Positions 8,349-10,968 of a stretch of DNA of 10,968 bases are shown here, one piece after another. Numbering within the stretch: position 1 is the stretch's first letter; each line of letters starts with the position of its first letter. A model generated the notes under the pieces. It saw only the letters and a list, made by a program, of their open reading frames with translations. It was not told the DNA's origin and ran no database searches. Source of the stretch: Pyrodictiaceae archaeon (GTDB lineage Archaea > Thermoproteota > Thermoprotei_A > Sulfolobales > Pyrodictiaceae); contig JALTYD010000187.1 of the NCBI GenBank assembly GCA_027046525.1, forward strand, positions 1-10,968, read 5' to 3'. The translations under genes were made by a program, and so were the position numbers.

Positions 8349-9074
8349 CTAGGCTTGTGCAGCTGCAATTGGTACAATCTTTATCCCAAAAGCAGGATCT
8401 ACATCGAAAGCTATAGTAGTCTCAGCTAGACCTGGTACTCCTCTAACTTTTACAACTTTCAGTATCTTTACTTGTCTCCCACCTATACTTGCAAAATCAA
8501 GCTGATAGTATACATCAGATGCTGCTCTAAGATGCTTAGCGAGTACTTCTTCTACAACACCCTGGTGTAGAGTAGCTATCACTGTAGTACCAGTTGATAC
8601 TAGTAGTCTAGCAGTATAGACTAGTCTTGATACATCATCATATTCTAGGTGTCGTAGTAGTGGTGTTAGACTATCTACTACTACGAGGTTAAATCTACTA
8701 CTCATCTCAGTTATACCAGAGAGTAGTCTACTAAAACTTGCTCTAACCCATCCACGCGACCACTCAGTACCAGGAGTATACATAGTGTATACTACTAGTT
8801 GGCCTCTTACATAGTACTTCATTAAGTCTATCGTAATATTCCTACTCTGTGATAATAAGTGTCTAGCAGTAGACTCAGTTGATATATATACTACATTCAT
8901 ACCAGATAGTAGAGCTCCTAGAACAAACTGTAGCGAGAGAGTAGTTTTACCAGATCCATTATCACCTTCTATGAGTATAAATGATGGATGTGGTATACCA
9001 CCTCCTAGTCTTGTATCTAGTTCTTCATTACCAGTAGATATTGTTGTGAGAGTACTCCTAAGCCTGGCCGACAT
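8349..9074 (-). CDS. arlH: Archaellum regulatory ATPase ArlH (FlaH)
   Basis: ArlH is a RecA/KaiC-like ATP-binding protein that sits beneath ArlJ with ArlI; its nucleotide state is thought to control assembly and switching. The 241-residue product starts with the family pattern TGNEELDTRLGGGIPHPS (about 14-31). It has a clear Walker A GDNGSGKTT at 37-45 and a Walker B strand LVVVDSLTP at 130-138 (Asp134). The length is typical. VVYISTEST (61-69) and TVIATLHQGV (164-173) match other RecA-core strands. The ATG at 9074 overlaps the end of arlF by 17 bp, with GGGGTGA 9 nt before it. The stop lies 14 bp before the arlI ATG. ArlH is close to diagnostic for an archaellum, as opposed to a type IV pilus locus, so it anchors the assignment of this cluster. 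Confidence 0.96.
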   Translation of the reverse strand: MSARLRSTLTTISTGNEELDTRLGGGIPHPSFILIEGDNGSGKTTLSLQFVLGALLSGMNVVYISTESTARHLLSQSRNITIDLMKYYVRGQLVVYTMYTPGTEWSRGWVRASFSRLLSGITEMSSRFNLVVVDSLTPLLRHLEYDDVSRLVYTARLLVSTGTTVIATLHQGVVEEVLAKHLRAASDVYYQLDFASIGGRQVKILKVVKVRGVPGLAETTIAFDVDPAFGIKIVPIAAAQA

Positions 9075-9561
9075 AGCTTGTCTTCACCCCTACGCTATTG
9101 CAGAATACTATTCTAAGCGTAGTATTGGAGTCAGGAGGATAGCTTAGAGTAAGAGTTACATGTGCTACTGAGCTAGGCTCTAAATAGACTATTTCTCCAG
9201 GACGTATAGTCTCTACTAGAGGCCCAGTAGTTATAGAGTCTATGTACCAATCAGAGCCATAGACAAGCAGCTCTACGCGCTGGGAACTATTATAGAAGTA
9301 GTCTACTATTATTATCGATGTATTGTCTATAACAACATCTACTTCTCCATTATTACTCAGGTTGAAATCTATACTCGTACTATTTATAGTTACATTGTGT
9401 ATCTCTAGACTCGCTCTAGAGATATAGTTGATATAATCTACTAGTTCTCTAGCCTCTCTAGAAAAACTAACAACATATGTATTCCATACACCAATAAACA
9501 TTACAATAGATATCAATAGTAGAGCTATACCAAATCCTGCAATAAAACCACTAGATACCAC
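9058..9561 (-). CDS. arlF: Archaellum stator protein ArlF (FlaF)
   Basis: ArlF is a monotopic protein whose beta-sandwich domain lies outside the membrane. In Sulfolobus it binds the S-layer and, with ArlG, anchors the motor. This product has one N-terminal helix within the first 25 residues (SGFIAGFGIALLLISIVMFIGVW), then a helical neck and an all-beta domain. Six or more N-x-S/T sequons lie in that domain. I prefer the GTG at 9561 (about 167 aa): GGTGAT, overlapping the TGA stop of arlG, sits 6 nt before it. The GTG at 9576 would add five residues, but it overlaps arlG by 8 bp and lies before this ribosome binding site. The assignment rests on order G-F-H-I-J, size and topology, because these proteins diverge quickly. 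Confidence 0.85.
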   Translation of the reverse strand: MVSSGFIAGFGIALLLISIVMFIGVWNTYVVSFSREARELVDYINYISRASLEIHNVTINSTSIDFNLSNNGEVDVVIDNTSIIIVDYFYNSSQRVELLVYGSDWYIDSITTGPLVETIRPGEIVYLEPSSVAHVTLTLSYPPDSNTTLRIVFCNSVGVKTSYVGQA

Positions 9562-9568
9562 GAGATAA

Positions 9569-10060
9569 TCACCCACGATAAGTATCAGAGATTTTTACAC
9601 CACTAGGAAGAGTAAAGATAAACTTGTAGGGAGACTCTATACTAGTAGGAGGACAAGCAACTACAACTATAGTCTCTCTAGGCTCCCACAGAGTATTATT
9701 ATTCTCTACCTCGGTGTAGCTCCAGCATCCACAATAGGGTGTAGCTCCAGTCTCGTTATAGAAGAGTAGGATACTATAAGTATAGTTACCTAGTATGAGT
9801 GTAGAAGAACCTATAGATGCTATAACAGTATCTCCAACATTCTTGAAGTAGAGATAGTGACAGCCACTTGAAGAATTATAGAAACCATAGACGAATACTA
9901 TACGTTCACCTATCTGTCTACTAGCATCAGCACTAAGAGATACAATCTCATTACTTATAAAAGAAGCATTATATAGAATAGCACCAGTTATAGCAATAGT
10001 TGCAACAATAGCTGCGACCAAGAGAACAGCCTCAGATAGAGGTCCACTAATACTCCTCAA
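9569..10060 (-). CDS. arlG: Archaellum stator protein ArlG (FlaG)
   Basis: ArlG partners ArlF in the pseudoperiplasm, and filaments of ArlG capped by ArlF are thought to tether the motor to the S-layer. This product (about 163 aa from TTG 10060) has an N-terminal hydrophobic helix, SEAVLLVAAIVATIAITGAI, preceded by RSISGPL, which looks like a class III-type signal or a plain anchor. A beta-rich domain with several N-x-S/T sequons follows. Four Cys (about 67, 110, 112 and 136) lie in the external domain and could form disulfides, plausible in a hyperthermophile. I prefer the TTG because GAGGGTGG sits 5 nt before it. The GTG at 10069 is part of that site and would add three residues. It follows the coiled-coil gene by 12 bp. 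Identity rests on position, size and topology. Confidence 0.84.
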   Translation of the reverse strand: MRSISGPLSEAVLLVAAIVATIAITGAILYNASFISNEIVSLSADASRQIGERIVFVYGFYNSSSGCHYLYFKNVGDTVIASIGSSTLILGNYTYSILLFYNETGATPYCGCWSYTEVENNNTLWEPRETIVVVACPPTSIESPYKFIFTLPSGVKISDTYRG

Positions 10061-10072
10061 TACAGCCACCCT

Positions 10073-10786
10073 CTAGGTCTCAAAAGCACGGTGAAGGAGA
10101 GGTATCAGTAGTTTTTCATCGAGTTCTCTCCCCCGGAGCCTAGCAATAGTCCGCGCTATAGCTCTAAGCCTCTTAGCTTCTTCTTCGCCTAGTATACCAG
10201 ATTCTTTATACTCTTCAATTAGTTCTTCAACAGTCTCAAGCCCAATTCTATCTATAAGCTGTCTAAGAGAAGGAAGAAGAGCAACTAGCGAACTACTACT
10301 AGGATGAGTCGATAGAGCTGATAGGAGAACACCTTTACCATTCTCAGCACCTCCAGCAAAAGGATTATTGAAATTCGAGAGAGCTTCTCTAAACTCAACC
10401 ATCATATCCTCCATACCGCTCACAAGATCCTTCAATTCTTTACGTAGCTTACCAATAGTTTCTTCGAGTCTATCTAGGTGCTCTATGAGGACTTTGTTAC
10501 TAGACTCAATACTATCACGAATACTACTAGCGAGTTTATTGACAGTATCCTCGACTACAGAAGATAATTGTGACTCGAGAGAAGCAAGACTCGTAGATAC
10601 AGTAGACTCTAGGCTACTCGGAGGAGACTCGCTAGTCTCTAGAGGTTCAGAGATAGGAGCTTGTCTAGGAGTCGGCTCACCGACTGTAGGAGTAGATAAT
10701 CTCTCTATTCTAGTCTCAAGAACACCAAGCCTTCTAAGCATAGGATGTACTAGTAAGCGGCATAGAGGACACGAACAGCGCCACAT
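10073..10786 (-). CDS. Cytosolic coiled-coil archaellum accessory protein (ArlC/D/E-like), Cys-rich N-terminus
   Basis: The 237-residue protein has no membrane helix. It opens with a possible metal site, C-x-C-x-x-C then His (Cys4, Cys6, Cys9, His14), and a short amphipathic helix (16-30). A Pro/Ser/Glu linker (31-60) precedes a long coiled coil (about 60-137), a small Gly/Asn break (about 140-150), and a C-terminal helical region (about 165-237) with LIDRIGLETVEELIEEYKES. That last part recalls the ArlD/E domain of euryarchaeal motor proteins, which form a cytosolic ring linking chemotaxis signals to the motor. In Sulfolobales the equivalent position is held by ArlX, a membrane-anchored coiled-coil protein; here the anchor is missing. 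The ATG at 10786 has only GGTAGGG 9 nt upstream. It is the first cluster gene in the window and directly precedes arlG. ArlC/D/E kinship is moderately supported. Confidence 0.7.
   Translation of the reverse strand: MWRCSCPLCRLLVHPMLRRLGVLETRIERLSTPTVGEPTPRQAPISEPLETSESPPSSLESTVSTSLASLESQLSSVVEDTVNKLASSIRDSIESSNKVLIEHLDRLEETIGKLRKELKDLVSGMEDMMVEFREALSNFNNPFAGGAENGKGVLLSALSTHPSSSSLVALLPSLRQLIDRIGLETVEELIEEYKESGILGEEEAKRLRAIARTIARLRGRELDEKLLIPLLHRAFET
10652..10678 (-). other. Linker motif EPTPRQAPI in the coiled-coil protein
   Basis: Residues 37-45 of the coiled-coil protein read EPTPRQAPI, in the Pro-rich linker between the Cys cluster and the coiled coil. Nearly the same nine residues occur in the linker of the membrane wHTH protein. 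Synonymous codons differ at several positions, so this is not a recent DNA copy. Confidence 0.6.
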
Positions 10787-10806
10787 ATCAATAAACCCTA
10801 CCCATG

Positions 10807-10841
10807 TATATAGTGTAGTGTATATACACTAGCACTATATA
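10807..10841. promoter_or_regulatory. 35-bp interrupted palindrome upstream of the archaellum cluster
   Basis: The core 10816-10831 is a perfect 16-bp palindrome, TAGTGTATATACACTA. It is flanked by TATATAGTG (10807-10815) and its exact reverse complement CACTATATA (10833-10841), with a single extra G at 10832. In total 17 base pairs per arm are symmetric. It lies 20 bp before the start of the first cluster gene, downstream of the candidate TATA box. The stem is mostly A-T, so a DNA operator bound by a dimeric regulator seems likelier than a stable RNA hairpin at high temperature. Confidence 0.65.
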
Positions 10842-10882
10842 GTAGAGATATATAGATTTCCCGGGGGTCTAAGGGGATAATA

Positions 10883-10897
10883 GATTACTTTTTAAGG
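10883..10897 (-). promoter_or_regulatory. Candidate TATA/BRE promoter for the archaellum cluster
   Basis: Read on the minus strand, CCTTAAAAAGTA resembles a crenarchaeal TATA box with a C-containing BRE side. A start about 25 bp downstream would fall near 10862-10868, beside a GC-rich patch (CCCGGG), giving a leader of about 75-80 nt that contains the palindrome. A second AT-rich run near 10847-10857 is an alternative. If arlB lies just upstream, the main promoter could instead be outside the window. Confidence 0.35.
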
Positions 10898-10968
10898 TTG
10901 TTGAAAAAATATCAGACTACGCGATACAAAACAGGAGCTATTTTTTTCTTACGCTTGCAATCCCTACA

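Larger units (their letters stand above)
10787..10968. other. Non-coding upstream region of the cluster
   Basis: These 182 bp hold the palindrome, the candidate TATA box, a GC-rich patch at 10859-10876 and a run of seven T on the plus strand at 10940-10947. I find no convincing gene. Short open minus-strand frames entering from the window edge end at TGA 10912-10914 or at a TAG near 10940. Either could be the tail of an upstream gene, but neither resembles an archaellin C-terminus. Confidence 0.5.

Noticed and set aside
10073..10786. Direct assignment of the coiled-coil gene as ArlX
   Set aside because: ArlX has an N-terminal transmembrane helix, which is absent here; the C-terminal region looks more like ArlD/E.
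10368..10832. Plus-strand open frame opposite the coiled-coil gene
   Set aside because: Ser/Leu-rich mirror of a coiled-coil coding strand; it also runs across the palindrome.
10873..10968. Plus-strand open frame running off the window end (reads FKVVEKISDYAIQNRSYF and onward)
   Set aside because: It looks protein-like, but it has no ATG, GTG or TTG start and does not show the CTA/GTA-rich codon use of the window. Sequence beyond 10968 would decide.
10912..10968. Minus-strand frame entering from the edge and ending in TGA (tail KIAPVLYRVV)
   Set aside because: Could be the end of an upstream gene, but 18 codons are too few to support a call and it does not resemble an archaellin.

Overview
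The window is almost certainly from a hyperthermophilic crenarchaeon (Thermoproteota), most like the Desulfurococcales group. The reasons are the archaellum gene order G-F-H-I-J, GGTGA-type ribosome binding sites, frequent GTG and TTG starts, AGA/AGG arginine codons, and CTA/GTA/ATA-rich codon use that fills the DNA with CTAG. The genus cannot be fixed from the sequence.

Main feature: one long minus-strand cluster from about 10786 down to 1991. Its genes lie within 30 bp of one another or overlap, so they probably form one operon encoding the archaellum motor and accessory proteins. In transcription order they are: a cytosolic coiled-coil protein with a Cys-rich N-terminus and an ArlD/E-like C-terminal helical region; ArlG and ArlF, the pseudoperiplasmic stator proteins; ArlH, a RecA-like regulator ATPase; ArlI, the motor/assembly ATPase; ArlJ, the membrane platform; a large secreted protein of about six Ig-like modules with a C-terminal membrane anchor; and a membrane-anchored winged-helix protein. 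No archaellin (arlB) is inside the window; if linked, it should lie beyond position 10968.

Upstream of the first cluster gene (10787-10968) is a non-coding region with a candidate TATA box and a 35-bp interrupted palindrome that looks like an operator. The two least standard members, the Ig-like surface protein and the membrane wHTH, are the best candidates for new biology. The wHTH shares a nine-residue linker motif, EPxPRQAPI, with the coiled-coil protein at the other end of the cluster. This suggests, but does not prove, a common cytoplasmic binding partner.

The left end (1-1990) holds a small unassigned minus-strand gene (1541-1882), a plus-strand single-pass membrane protein (895-1470), and a divergent minus-strand pair of small unassigned genes (827-345 and 354-64). 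The divergent genes share a 67-bp intergenic region with one AT-rich TATA-like element that could serve both directions. No rRNA, tRNA, CRISPR array or mobile element was seen, and no stretch over 300 bp lacks a gene.
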